Shown piece by piece: positions 42,668 to 51,432 of a stretch of 64,000 nt of DNA. A program made the translations under genes and the position numbers. The notes beneath the pieces are model-generated. The model saw only the letters and a program-made list of their open reading frames with translations. It had not been told where the DNA came from and ran no database searches. Location: NCBI GenBank assembly GCA_910579725.1, contig CAJTUD010000005.1, forward strand, positions 24,246-88,245. The letters run 5' to 3'. This DNA comes from an uncultured Oscillospiraceae bacterium (GTDB lineage Bacteria > Bacillota > Clostridia > Oscillospirales > Oscillospiraceae). The first letter of the stretch is position 1, and each line of letters starts with the position of its first letter.

Positions 42668-44776
42668 ATGAAGCGAATTCTCCAAAACGCCATAGCGCTC
42701 GCGGTGGTTGTCATCGTCCTGTTCATTGTAGTTCCCTTACCCCTGGCACTGCTGGATGTGCTGCTGGTGGTGAATATCTCCCTGTCCATGCTGATTCTGG
42801 TTATCACCATGACGGTGTCGGATGCGCTGGATTTCTCTATTTTTCCGTCCCTGCTGCTGATTACCACGCTGTTCCGATTGGGATTGAACATTTCCACAAC
42901 CCGGCAGATTCTGGGTAACAACGGCAACGCCGGCAGCGTGATTCTCTCCTTCGGTAATATGATTACCCAGGGAAATATCGTACTGGGTGTCATTATCTTT
43001 CTGATTATCGTGCTGGTCCAGCTGATCGTCGTGACCAAGGGCGCGGAGCGTGTGTCCGAAGTGGCGGCCCGTTTCACCCTGGACGCCATGCCCGGCAAGC
43101 AGATGGCTATTGATGCAGACCTGAGTTCCGGCTTGATTGATGAGCAGGGGGCCAAGGACCGCCGGGCAAAAATCCAGAAGGAAGCGGATTTTTATGGCGC
43201 AATGGACGGTGCCACCAAGTTTGTCAAGGGAGACGCCACCCTGAGCCTGATTGTTACCGCCATTAACTTCGTGGGCGGCCTGATTATGGGTGTGACCATC
43301 GGTAAGATGGAGATGGGCGTGGCGGTGCAGACCTACTCCATCGCCACCATCGGTGACGGTCTGGTCAGTCAGATTCCTTCTCTGATGATCTCTACGGCCA
43401 CTGCCATGGTAGTTACCCGGACCGTATCCGACGGCAGCCTCAATGACGACGTGGTCCGGCAGTTTTTGGGCCAACCCAAAGCCATTCTTACCGCCGGACT
43501 GGTGATTGCGCTGTTGGGCTGCATTCCCGGCACTCCCCATGTGCCGCTGCTGATCGTGGGCGTCGGGCTGGCCGTTTCCGGCTGGTTTATCAGCACCAAA
43601 GCCGATAAGCAGCAGGTGGAGGAGGCCGCTGTTCAGGCGGCTGCCGCCGCAGTGCAGGAGGAGGCGCCTCAGCCAAGCGCCAATGAGTTCTATAAGGATA
43701 TCAACAATATTTATCCGCTTTTGACGGTGGATCCCATCGAAATGGAGTTTGGATACAGTCTTATTCCCATGGTGGACGAAAACAGCGGCGGCAAGCTGAT
43801 CGGCCGCATCGTCATTTTCCGCAGGCAGTACGCTCAGGATATGGGCTTTGTCATTCCCTCCATCCGCTTCCATGACTCCTCTGCGCTGGGAACCAACCAG
43901 TATGTGGTGAAGATCAAAGGCGAAGAGGTGGCCCGGGGCGAGATTCTGGTGGACTATTATCTGGCCTTGGAGCCGGCCAATCCCGCCGGAGAGATCGACG
44001 GTATTGAAACTGTGGAGCCTGCTTATGGCATTCCTTCCCGGTGGATTCTGCCAGAGAACAAGGAAATGGCGGAAATTTACGGCTATACGGTGATTGACCC
44101 GCTCTCGGTTATGCAGACTCACCTCAGCGAGGTTGTTCGCTCTCATGCCCACGAACTGCTGGGCCGGGCAGAGGTGATTCAGCTGGTGGAAAATCTCAAG
44201 CGAACCTCTCCCGAGCTGGTGGAGGAGGCGATTCCCAATTTCCTCAGCTATGCCCATCTGGAGCGTATTCTTCGCAACCTGCTGCGGGAGGGCGTGCCTA
44301 TCCGGGATCTGGGCACCATTCTGGAAACCGCAGTGGACGCTCTGGCTACCACCAAGGATTTGGATATGGTTACAGAGAATGTCCGCTCCGCGCTCAGCCG
44401 CACCATCACCCGCCGCTTCTGCGAGCATGGGCAGCTGCGGGTGGTTACGCTGGATGCCGAGGTGGAGAAGCGGGTGATCGCATCCCTGAGCAAGAACGAG
44501 CAGGGAATTTACCTGGCCATGGGTCCCGATCTCATGCAGCAGATTGTTACCCAGCTGGCGGATTTGATCAAGAAGTTCAACGATCTGGGGCAGACGCCCA
44601 TTGTGCTGACCAGCCAGGTCATCCGGGTCTATTTTGCCCGGATGCTGGCTCAGTTTTACCCGAATCTGTACGTGTTGGCCTTCAATGAGATTACCAGTGA
44701 CGTGCAGATTCAGTCCCTTGGCAATATTACCATGCTGCGGGATGCCGGAGCGCAGAGAAAGGCGGCGGCAGTATGA
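42668..44776 (+). CDS. flhA: Flagellar export gate protein FlhA
   Basis: This is a 702-residue protein. Seven or eight membrane helices make up the first 310 residues, with the FHIPEP signature region EVAARFTLDAMPGKQMAIDA. A large cytosolic domain forms the nonameric ring that docks chaperone-substrate pairs. ATG 42668 with AAAGGA upstream is chosen over TTG 42662. flhF and flhG, usually next, are missing; fliA follows with a 4-base overlap. Confidence 0.96.
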   Translation: MKRILQNAIALAVVVIVLFIVVPLPLALLDVLLVVNISLSMLILVITMTVSDALDFSIFPSLLLITTLFRLGLNISTTRQILGNNGNAGSVILSFGNMITQGNIVLGVIIFLIIVLVQLIVVTKGAERVSEVAARFTLDAMPGKQMAIDADLSSGLIDEQGAKDRRAKIQKEADFYGAMDGATKFVKGDATLSLIVTAINFVGGLIMGVTIGKMEMGVAVQTYSIATIGDGLVSQIPSLMISTATAMVVTRTVSDGSLNDDVVRQFLGQPKAILTAGLVIALLGCIPGTPHVPLLIVGVGLAVSGWFISTKADKQQVEEAAVQAAAAAVQEEAPQPSANEFYKDINNIYPLLTVDPIEMEFGYSLIPMVDENSGGKLIGRIVIFRRQYAQDMGFVIPSIRFHDSSALGTNQYVVKIKGEEVARGEILVDYYLALEPANPAGEIDGIETVEPAYGIPSRWILPENKEMAEIYGYTVIDPLSVMQTHLSEVVRSHAHELLGRAEVIQLVENLKRTSPELVEEAIPNFLSYAHLERILRNLLREGVPIRDLGTILETAVDALATTKDLDMVTENVRSALSRTITRRFCEHGQLRVVTLDAEVEKRVIASLSKNEQGIYLAMGPDLMQQIVTQLADLIKKFNDLGQTPIVLTSQVIRVYFARMLAQFYPNLYVLAFNEITSDVQIQSLGNITMLRDAGAQRKAAAV

Positions 44777-45591
44777 GCGCCGGGGGCGCCCCTCTGACCA
44801 TGGAGGAGCTGGGTTATACCCAGAGAGAGCTGGATGAGATGAGCAAGGAGGATCTGCTCCTGCTCTATCGCTCCAGCGGCTGTCCGGACCTGAAATGGCC
44901 TTTGGCTCTGCGGTATGTCGGGCTGGTGAAGTCCATTGCTTTGCAGGTGCGGGGCGTGTATTCCAGCTTCGCTCAGGTGGACGATATCATCAACGAAGGG
45001 GTTCTGGCTCTGGTGGGAGCCATTGACAAGTTTGATCCCGACAAGGGAATCAAGTTTGAAACCTTTGTCTCCAAACGCATCCGCGGGGCGGTCATTGACC
45101 TGGCCAGACGGCAGGACTGGGTGCCCCGCAGTGTGCGGCGGAAGGCCCGGGAAATTGATCAGGCCAGCGTGGAGCTTTACTCCGAGCTGGGCCGCTGTCC
45201 CACCGACAGCGAAATAGCCGGCCGGCTGGGCATCAGTAGCCAGCAGTATCAGGAGGATCTGGCCAACTCCGCCCTGTGCAACCTGCTCAGTCTGGATTCC
45301 ATTTTTGACGATCAGGAGCAGGGAGGGGTGGACGTGGCGGACAGCGCCGGCGCGGGCCGCCCGGAGGACTCTCTGCTGCGTCAGGAGCTGCTGGACACAC
45401 TTACCGAGGGCATTGCCTCCCTGCGGGAGAACGAGCAGATGGTGGTGTCCCTGTACTATAGGAAAAACCTCAGCATGAAGGAAATTGCCCAGGTCATGGA
45501 GGTCAGCGAACCGCGCATCTCCCAGATTCATTCCCGGGCCATCCAGAAGCTGAAGCTGTATATGAAGCAATACATGAATGGGGAAAAATGA
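44773..45591 (+). CDS. fliA: RNA polymerase sigma factor FliA/SigD (sigma28)
   Basis: This is a 272-residue sigma factor of the FliA/WhiG group. Region 2 reads VDDIINEGVLALVGAIDKFD and FETFVSKRIRGAVIDLARRQ. Region 3 is about 120-175. Region 4 has the helix-turn-helix MKEIAQVMEVSEPRISQIHS. The N terminus is about 20 residues longer than usual. It drives late flagellar genes and is held by FlgM (15949). ATG 44773 overlaps the flhA stop as ATGA. Confidence 0.95.
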   Translation: MSAGGAPLTMEELGYTQRELDEMSKEDLLLLYRSSGCPDLKWPLALRYVGLVKSIALQVRGVYSSFAQVDDIINEGVLALVGAIDKFDPDKGIKFETFVSKRIRGAVIDLARRQDWVPRSVRRKAREIDQASVELYSELGRCPTDSEIAGRLGISSQQYQEDLANSALCNLLSLDSIFDDQEQGGVDVADSAGAGRPEDSLLRQELLDTLTEGIASLRENEQMVVSLYYRKNLSMKEIAQVMEVSEPRISQIHSRAIQKLKLYMKQYMNGEK

Positions 45592-45615
45592 TCCCCCTGA
45601 GAGGAGAGACTGCTT

Positions 45616-46371
45616 ATGTTCAAGGGATTTTATCAGCTTACCTCCGCCATGCTCAGTCAGGGCCGCCGGCTGGATGTGATTTCCAACAATATGACCAACG
45701 TTTCCACCGCCGGCTATAAGGCCGACCGGTATACCGACAGTACCGCTTTCAAAGAGGTGATGCTCAGCCGGGTGGGGAACAAAGACAAGGTCAATACCGA
45801 GGAGCTGGGACGGATCAGCTATATTCTGGCTCCCGACGAGCTGTATACGGACTACACACAGGGCTCTCTGGAAGAGACGGAGCTGCCGCTGGATTTTGCC
45901 ATCGAAGGGGACGGCTTCTTTGCGATTGAGTGGAACGGCGAAGTGGGCTATACCCGGGCGGGAAGTTTCAACCTGGATGAAGAGGGCTATCTGGTGCTGC
46001 CGGGGCAGGGCCGGGTGCTGGACGCCAACCGCCAGCCCATTCAGCTGCCCACGGACAATATCTACGTGGATGCGGACGGGGGCATCTTTACCATGGAAAA
46101 CCGCAACCAGCTGGCCACGCTGGGGATTTTTGCCTTCCAGGACAACGGAGCTCTGGTACGCAATGACCACGGTCTGTTTACCGGCGGCCAGCTTCAGGAG
46201 AGCACAGGTTATGTCATCCACCATGGCATGGTGGAGCGCTCCAACAGCAACATGGTCCACGAGATGGTGGCAATGATGGGTGCCCAGCGGGCCATCCAGA
46301 GCGCTGCGGAGATGAGCAAGATTTATGATCAGGTCATAACCAAGGATACCACCGAGCTCGGCCGCCTGTAA
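45616..46371 (+). CDS. flgF: Flagellar basal-body rod protein, FlgF type
   Basis: This is a 251-residue distal-rod/hook-basal body protein of the FlgF/FlgG/FlhO group. It has N-terminal GRRLDVISNNMTNVSTAGYK, middle LDFAIEGDGFFAIEW and C-terminal EMVAMMGAQRAIQSAAEMS. It is the first of a pair with 46419. By order it is more like FlgF (FlhO), but separating FlgF from FlgG needs an alignment. GAGAGGAG lies upstream. Confidence 0.85.
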   Translation: MFKGFYQLTSAMLSQGRRLDVISNNMTNVSTAGYKADRYTDSTAFKEVMLSRVGNKDKVNTEELGRISYILAPDELYTDYTQGSLEETELPLDFAIEGDGFFAIEWNGEVGYTRAGSFNLDEEGYLVLPGQGRVLDANRQPIQLPTDNIYVDADGGIFTMENRNQLATLGIFAFQDNGALVRNDHGLFTGGQLQESTGYVIHHGMVERSNSNMVHEMVAMMGAQRAIQSAAEMSKIYDQVITKDTTELGRL

Positions 46372-46418
46372 GGTGAAGAGCTTGCTGTCATAAGAACGGA
46401 AAGGAAGGTGCGCGTCAG

Positions 46419-47195
46419 ATGAATATGTCATTTTACAGCGCCGCCGTCGGCGCCTACCAGCAGCAGCTGCGTATGGATGTCCAGTCCCATAATATTGCCA
46501 ACGTCAACACCCAGGGCTACCGCTGCGAGCGGGTTGCCTTCGGCGAGCTGATGAACCGCAATGTGGAGGGCATTGACGGCGAGCGGCTGCCCAAGGGTAC
46601 CGGCGCCAGAATGATCCACGCCCCCATTGATACCAGCAGCCGGGGGTTCAAGGAGACAGGGATGACCTTTGACTTCGCCATTAACGGAGACGGATTTTTC
46701 GCCGTGTTCGATCCGGCCACGGAGGAGGTGTCCTTTACCCGGGACGGAGCCTTTGAGATGAACGAGTTTCTCATTCCTCCCGCGGAGGACGCGGAGCCGG
46801 AGTACGATGAAAATGGCGAGCTGATTCCCCCACAGGCCACCTCCGTGTGGCGTCTGAGCGATAACTTTGGCCGCTGTGTGCTGGACCCGGAGGGAAACTT
46901 TATTGTCATTGATCCCGAGAACCGGGAAGCGGATTTGAACATTGGCGTTTTTGATTACGCCATCCATTATGGAATGCTGCACACCAACGACAACCGGTTG
47001 GTAGCCACCGATCTTAACGGACAGTTGTACCTGGGCACCGGCCAGGTGGTGCGGGGGCTTCTGGAAATGAGCAACACCGACCTGACGCAGGAGTTCATCA
47101 AGGTGATTGAATCCCAGAGAGCCTTCAGTTACTGCCTGAAGATGGTGACTGCCACGGATGAGATTGAGACGACCTTCAATAATCTGAGAGGATAA
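46419..47195 (+). CDS. flgG: Flagellar basal-body rod protein, FlgG type
   Basis: This 258-residue distal-rod subunit has NIANVNTQGYR, the core FDFAINGDGFFAVFDP and the C terminus TQEFIKVIESQRAFSYCLKM. The middle contains a short acidic insert (PAEDAEPEYDENGELIPP). It is encoded next to the related flgF, after fliA rather than with flgBC, as in several clostridia. It may equally be called FlhP by Bacillus naming. Confidence 0.85.
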   Translation: MNMSFYSAAVGAYQQQLRMDVQSHNIANVNTQGYRCERVAFGELMNRNVEGIDGERLPKGTGARMIHAPIDTSSRGFKETGMTFDFAINGDGFFAVFDPATEEVSFTRDGAFEMNEFLIPPAEDAEPEYDENGELIPPQATSVWRLSDNFGRCVLDPEGNFIVIDPENREADLNIGVFDYAIHYGMLHTNDNRLVATDLNGQLYLGTGQVVRGLLEMSNTDLTQEFIKVIESQRAFSYCLKMVTATDEIETTFNNLRG

Positions 47196-47209
47196 GGGGA
47201 GGGCGGAAT

Positions 47210-47833
47210 ATGAACATCAAAAGCTTTGATCAGCTCAACTCCCTGGAGCTGGACACCCTGAGGGAAATTGGCAGCATCGGCACCGGCAACGCGGCCACCG
47301 CACTGGGCCAGCTGCTGAACAGGGAGGTACGCATCACTTTGCCGGAAGTGCGGATCATGGGCTATAACGAGGCCATTGACTGGATTGGCGGGCCGGAGGC
47401 CGTTACCGCCGGCGTGTTGGTGGGTATGGGCGGCCAGATGAGCGGTGTGATGCTGTCGGTACAAAAGCTGGAATTCATCAATCTGGTGCTGGGCGCCATG
47501 CTGGACGTACAGATCAGCGATTACGGAGAGCTGGAGGAGATGCACCAGTCCGCGCTCATTGAAGTGGGCAATATTCTCATCTCTACTTTTATCAATGCCC
47601 TCTCGGGATTGTCGGGAGTTGCCGTCAATCTGACGGTGCCCGGCTTCGCCGTGGATATGCAGGGAGCCATTCTGGCTGTGCCTATGGCGATGTACGGAGG
47701 AACCAGCGATTACCTGATGACCATTGGGGGAAACTTCGTCTGCGACAGCAAGCATGTCCCCTGCCACCTGCTGCTTTCGCCTGATGTGCGTTCTCTGAAC
47801 TTTTTATTAGCAAAGCTGGGCGTTGCGGAATGA
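47210..47833 (+). CDS. cheC: Chemotaxis phosphatase CheC
   Basis: This is a 207-residue CheY-P phosphatase of the CheC/FliY/CheX family. The second active centre is intact (Ser-114, Glu-118, Asn-121 in SALIEVGN). The first reads DTLREIGS, so its catalytic Asn is Ser-22 and that half is probably weak or inactive. CheC binds CheD, encoded next with a 4-base overlap, and together they tune receptor adaptation. Confidence 0.93.
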   Translation: MNIKSFDQLNSLELDTLREIGSIGTGNAATALGQLLNREVRITLPEVRIMGYNEAIDWIGGPEAVTAGVLVGMGGQMSGVMLSVQKLEFINLVLGAMLDVQISDYGELEEMHQSALIEVGNILISTFINALSGLSGVAVNLTVPGFAVDMQGAILAVPMAMYGGTSDYLMTIGGNFVCDSKHVPCHLLLSPDVRSLNFLLAKLGVAE

Positions 47834-48309
47834 ACGATAAAATTACTGTCGGAATTGCGGATATGAAAATGGCCAAGGGCTCCGGCGTACTGATTACTTA
47901 TGCTCTTGGCTCCTGTATCGGACTGTGCTTTCAGGACCCCGCTCTTCGTCTGGGAGCGCTGCTGCACGTGATGCTCCCCATGAATATGGAGGCGGGGCGG
48001 AAAAACCCGATGAAATATGCCGACACCGGTATCCGGGAAACGGTGCGGCAGATGACGGGTCAGGGGGCTCTGAAAAGCCGTATTACAGTAAAGATTGCCG
48101 GCGGAGCCAAGATGTTTGAGGTCAGCGGCGGCAGTCTTGGAAATATTGGACAGAGAAACATTGAAAGCGTCCACACTATTCTCCGGCAGGAGGGCATCCG
48201 CCTGATTGCGGAGGATGTGGGGGGCACAGTGGCCCGGACGCTGCTCTTTGATGTAGCCAGCGGACAGGGGTGCATCCGGTCCTACGGCCGGCAGGATATA
48301 TTTTTCTAA
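47830..48309 (+). CDS. cheD: Chemoreceptor glutamine deamidase CheD
   Basis: This 159-residue enzyme deamidates receptor glutamines. The catalytic triad is visible: Cys-29 in LGSCIG, His-46 in LLHVMLP and Thr-66 in KYADT. The GGAKMF segment is conserved too. The start overlaps cheC, as expected for partners. Receptor substrates would include the chemoreceptor at 56927. Confidence 0.95.
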   Translation: MNDKITVGIADMKMAKGSGVLITYALGSCIGLCFQDPALRLGALLHVMLPMNMEAGRKNPMKYADTGIRETVRQMTGQGALKSRITVKIAGGAKMFEVSGGSLGNIGQRNIESVHTILRQEGIRLIAEDVGGTVARTLLFDVASGQGCIRSYGRQDIFF

Positions 48310-48339
48310 GAAATAATTTAGAGATGGGAGTGTCAGAGA

Positions 48340-49266
48340 ATGGCTGAAACGCACAACAGCCGGATCCTGCTGGAGTCCGGTACCAATGAAATTGAGATCA
48401 TGAAGTTCACCATCGGAGGGAATCTGTATGGCATCAACGTAGCCAAGGTCCGCGAGATCATGATCTCCGAGCCGGTCAAGCCCATGCCCCATGCCCACCC
48501 CTCGGTGGAAGGAATCTTCAAGCCCCGGGATTCGGTGCTGACGGTGGTGGATCTGCCCCAGTACCTGGGCGTGGAGAGCGAGAAGAATCCCAAAGATATT
48601 TTTATCATCACCAATTTCAACAAGATGTTCATTGCTTTCCGGGTTCACACCGTGGACCGCATCAGCCGTATCTCCTGGACAGATATTCAGAAACCGGATA
48701 AGACGGTTTCCGGCGGAGCGGAAGGCGTGGCCACCGGTATTGCCCAGTGTGACGGCGATCTGGTGACGATTCTGGATTTTGAGCGCATTGTGGCGGAGAT
48801 TGCGCCGGAAACCACCATCCAGATGTCCGAGGTGGAACGCCTGGGTCCCCGGGACCGGAATGACAAGCCCATCTGGGTGGCGGAGGACTCGGTGCTGCTC
48901 AGCAAGATGATCGGGGACTCTCTGCGGAAAGCCAACTATGTCAACTTGAAGATGTTCCCCAACGGGCAGGAGCTGTGGGAAGCCCTGACCTCCCTGCCGG
49001 AGAGCCGCGAGCTGACCCGGGACGTGGCGCTGATCATCACGGATATTGAGATGCCCCAGATGGATGGTCACCGGCTGACCAAGCTGGTGAAGGACCATCC
49101 CCGCTTCCAGGAAATCCCTCTCATTATCTTTTCTTCCCTTATCAGCGAGGAGATGCGCATCAAGGGCCGGCAGCTGGGAGCCGACGAGCAGCTGACCAAG
49201 CCGGAAATCGGCCATTTGGTGGATGTGATGGATCATCTGCTGGAGAGAGTGTCCCAGGCCAAATAG
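48340..49266 (+). CDS. cheV: Chemotaxis coupling protein CheV
   Basis: This is a 308-residue protein: a CheW-like domain (about 10-155, FTIGGNLYGINVAKVREIM) fused to a receiver domain (about 175-305) with Asp in ALIITDIEMPQMDG and Lys in LTKPE. It couples receptors to CheA and is adjusted by phosphorylation. CheA and CheW are not encoded in the window. GAGATGGGAG lies upstream. Confidence 0.94.
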   Translation: MAETHNSRILLESGTNEIEIMKFTIGGNLYGINVAKVREIMISEPVKPMPHAHPSVEGIFKPRDSVLTVVDLPQYLGVESEKNPKDIFIITNFNKMFIAFRVHTVDRISRISWTDIQKPDKTVSGGAEGVATGIAQCDGDLVTILDFERIVAEIAPETTIQMSEVERLGPRDRNDKPIWVAEDSVLLSKMIGDSLRKANYVNLKMFPNGQELWEALTSLPESRELTRDVALIITDIEMPQMDGHRLTKLVKDHPRFQEIPLIIFSSLISEEMRIKGRQLGADEQLTKPEIGHLVDVMDHLLERVSQAK

Positions 49267-49284
49267 GGAAGGAGTATTATCACT

Positions 49285-50553
49285 ATGGCCAACATGGCAA
49301 AAACCAAGTATATTGTCCGCCAGCCTATCAAGGATTTGCAGGGCGGAGTCTTGGGCTACGAAATCCGTTATGCCGGCGAGGACGCCGGGTTCAATGGAGA
49401 AAACGGCCAGGATTTTGCGGCGGCGGAAACCATTTATAACTTTCTGACCCAGGCCAGTGACACCACGCTGAAAGGTGCGCTGAATTTCATGACCTTCACC
49501 ACAAACCTGCTCATGAAGCAGACGCCCAAACTGTTTGCGCCAGAGGAGCTGGTCATTGTGGTGGGGGAGAGCGTGATCATTCATCCTCTGGCCATGCGCT
49601 TTGTGGAGCGTTACCGTCAGGAGGGGTATTCCGTAGCGGTGAAGGATTTCCAGTTTGCCCCCCGGTTTATCTCCAACCTGCGGCAGTTTGACTATGTGAT
49701 GGTGGACCTGCGCCACGCCGAGGACGCAGGAGTGCGCCGTCTGGCGGAGATGGTCCATAACATGGGGAAAAAGTGTGTGGCCACCGGCGTGGATACCGAG
49801 GAGCTCTATCAGAAAGCCTTCATTTTGGGGGCCGACGCCATGTGCGGCCGTTATGCCGCCGAGCAGATGTTCACCGCCGTCCACTCCGCCAATTACTTGC
49901 AGAGCAACTTCTTCCGTCTGCTGGTGGCTATCACCAAGGACGAGCCCGAGGTGGAGGAGATCGAGCAGATCATCTCCATGGATGCCAGTCTTACCTACAG
50001 TCTGCTGCGGATTGTGAACTCTGCTTATTTCGCTCTGCGCAACCGGGCCACCAGCGTCCACCAGGCGGTAACGATCCTGGGCCTGGGTCAGCTGCGTCAA
50101 TGGATTTACCTCATGGGCTGCCGGGACGAAAAGGGAGAGCTGGACGAAAATCAGGAGGAGATGCTCAAGCTCTCTTTTACACGGGCCAATTTTGCCAGCG
50201 AACTCATGCGCTATGCCAAAAATATGCCGGTGGGCCGGAGCGACGCTTATTTGATGGGTATGTTCTCCACGCTGCAATTTCTGATTGCAGCACCTCTGGA
50301 GGACATTCTCTCGGAGGTCGCCATTTCTATCGACGTAAAAGACGCGCTGATCAACCACGAGGGCCGCTGCGGGTTGCTGTACGATCTGATTCTCGCCTAT
50401 GAGCGGGCGGATTGGGCTACCATCAACCGCATCGGTGAAGAGCTGGGGCTGCCTATGGACCGTCTGCCGGAAATTTACTTCCAGTGCCTGGACGACGTCA
50501 ACAATATCTGGCGTCAGCTGACCGATATGGGCGGGGAAGAAGCGGCGGAATAA
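49285..50553 (+). CDS. EAL-HDOD signalling protein (YuxH-like)
   Basis: This is a 422-residue protein. Residues 1-195 are a degenerate EAL domain (VLGYEIRYAGE replaces the catalytic E-x-L start; metal-binding residues look incomplete), so phosphodiesterase activity is unlikely. Residues about 200-400 are an HDOD domain with ISMDASLTYSLLRIVNSAYF and ATSVHQAVTILGLGQLRQWI. Such proteins act as scaffolds or c-di-GMP sensors. It is the last gene before the operon terminator and follows cheV by 18 bases, suggesting a chemotaxis or motor-control role. Confidence 0.87.
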   Translation: MANMAKTKYIVRQPIKDLQGGVLGYEIRYAGEDAGFNGENGQDFAAAETIYNFLTQASDTTLKGALNFMTFTTNLLMKQTPKLFAPEELVIVVGESVIIHPLAMRFVERYRQEGYSVAVKDFQFAPRFISNLRQFDYVMVDLRHAEDAGVRRLAEMVHNMGKKCVATGVDTEELYQKAFILGADAMCGRYAAEQMFTAVHSANYLQSNFFRLLVAITKDEPEVEEIEQIISMDASLTYSLLRIVNSAYFALRNRATSVHQAVTILGLGQLRQWIYLMGCRDEKGELDENQEEMLKLSFTRANFASELMRYAKNMPVGRSDAYLMGMFSTLQFLIAAPLEDILSEVAISIDVKDALINHEGRCGLLYDLILAYERADWATINRIGEELGLPMDRLPEIYFQCLDDVNNIWRQLTDMGGEEAAE

Positions 50554-50569
50554 AACTCCCGCGAAGAAC

Positions 50570-50606
50570 AAAAGGACCGGACCCAAGTGGGTCCGGTCCT
50601 TTTCTG
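50570..50606. terminator. Strong bidirectional terminator closing the 28 kb operon
   Basis: A perfect 15-bp stem (50570-50584 with 50589-50603) has an AAGT loop. The A4 and T4 runs at the outer ends of the stem make it usable by both the flagellar operon and the convergent parA-comFB unit. Confidence 0.92.
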
Positions 50607-50610
50607 CCTG

Positions 50611-51381
50611 TCACATCAGCAGATTTTCACGATCATGCCTGGGGCTGTCCATGACAATCTTACAGGCGCGGGTGAGCTGGGCGAAAATGGTGCTGTTATA
50701 ACGGCTTTCATAGACGGTGAGCATGGCGTGCGCCTCTGTCCGGCGGCGTACAATATAGGAAGGCTGAAGGTTTGTCAGGGTCAGTGCCCGTACATCTGCC
50801 GCGCACCGTTCACAGGAGCATAGACCGAACATTTTGATATACCGGGGCGCTTTTTCCGCTACCAGAGATTCCATTACGTTGACGACAACCAGCTCGTCCG
50901 GGTCTGGACCGGCAGGCTTCGGTGCGGATTTGGGTTCGGGTTCGGGCTCCGGCTCCGGTTCGGGCTCCGGCTCCGGCTCGGGTTCGGGCTCCGGCTCGGG
51001 TTCGGGTTCCGGTTCGGGTTCGGGCTCCGGTTCGGGCTCGGGCTCAAGTTCCAGTTCGGGCTCCGGCTCCGGCTCGGATTCGGCTTCCAGTGCGCCGTCC
51101 AATTCAGAAAGCAGTTCATTTTCCAACGCATCCTTGATTTGCAGAGAAATCTGCTCATCATTGTTGCGGGCCACCTCCAGAATGGGCGGCGCAAGAGGAC
51201 GGGGAGAGGATTCCAGCCCGCCTTCAGCAGGGGCAATGACTTCGGTATTCTCAGGGGATACGGGAGGCTCTGCCTGAGAAACAGCGGGCGGGCGGATTGT
51301 CTCGTTCTCTCCTCCAGGAGCCAGCAGATTCAGTACATGAGCAGTTTTGCTGCTCTTTGTGTTCTTTTTCGGGGTGGCCAT
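50611..51381 (-). CDS. ComFB-domain protein with long Glu-Pro repeat
   Basis: This is a 256-residue protein. Residues 1-100 are polar and Pro-rich. Residues about 101-150 are almost pure Glu-Pro dipeptides. Residues about 163-250 match the ComFB (late competence FB) domain: [20 protein letters not shown], the cysteine triad C188-x-C190-x2-C193, and [18 protein letters not shown]. Recent work, recalled but not checked here, proposes ComFB domains as cyclic-dinucleotide receptors. ATG 51381 has GGAG 11 bases upstream; ATG 51390 is too close. It lies 51 bases behind parA on the same strand. Confidence 0.82.
   Translation of the reverse strand: MATPKKNTKSSKTAHVLNLLAPGGENETIRPPAVSQAEPPVSPENTEVIAPAEGGLESSPRPLAPPILEVARNNDEQISLQIKDALENELLSELDGALEAESEPEPEPELELEPEPEPEPEPEPEPEPEPEPEPEPEPEPEPEPEPEPEPKSAPKPAGPDPDELVVVNVMESLVAEKAPRYIKMFGLCSCERCAADVRALTLTNLQPSYIVRRRTEAHAMLTVYESRYNSTIFAQLTRACKIVMDSPRHDRENLLM
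50932..51081 (-). repeat. Glu-Pro dipeptide coding repeat (6-base unit)
   Basis: About 25 tandem GAPuCCN-type hexamers code for EPEPEP with two EL interruptions near the N-terminal side. Third-position changes are frequent, so the array is older than simple slippage, yet its length could still vary between strains. Confidence 0.9.
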
Positions 51382-51432
51382 GGGTACCATCTCTCCTTAA
51401 ATGATTCTCAATTGATTTCATCCGGCAAGAGA

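Noticed and set aside
50932..51081. Short tandem repeats resembling a CRISPR array
   Set aside because: The unit is 6 bases, in frame within a gene, with no spacers and no cas genes nearby.
50834..51277. Plus-strand frame coding a Gly-Ser-rich repeat protein
   Set aside because: It is the complement of the Glu-Pro coding repeat. The minus-strand frame has a ribosome binding site and a ComFB domain.
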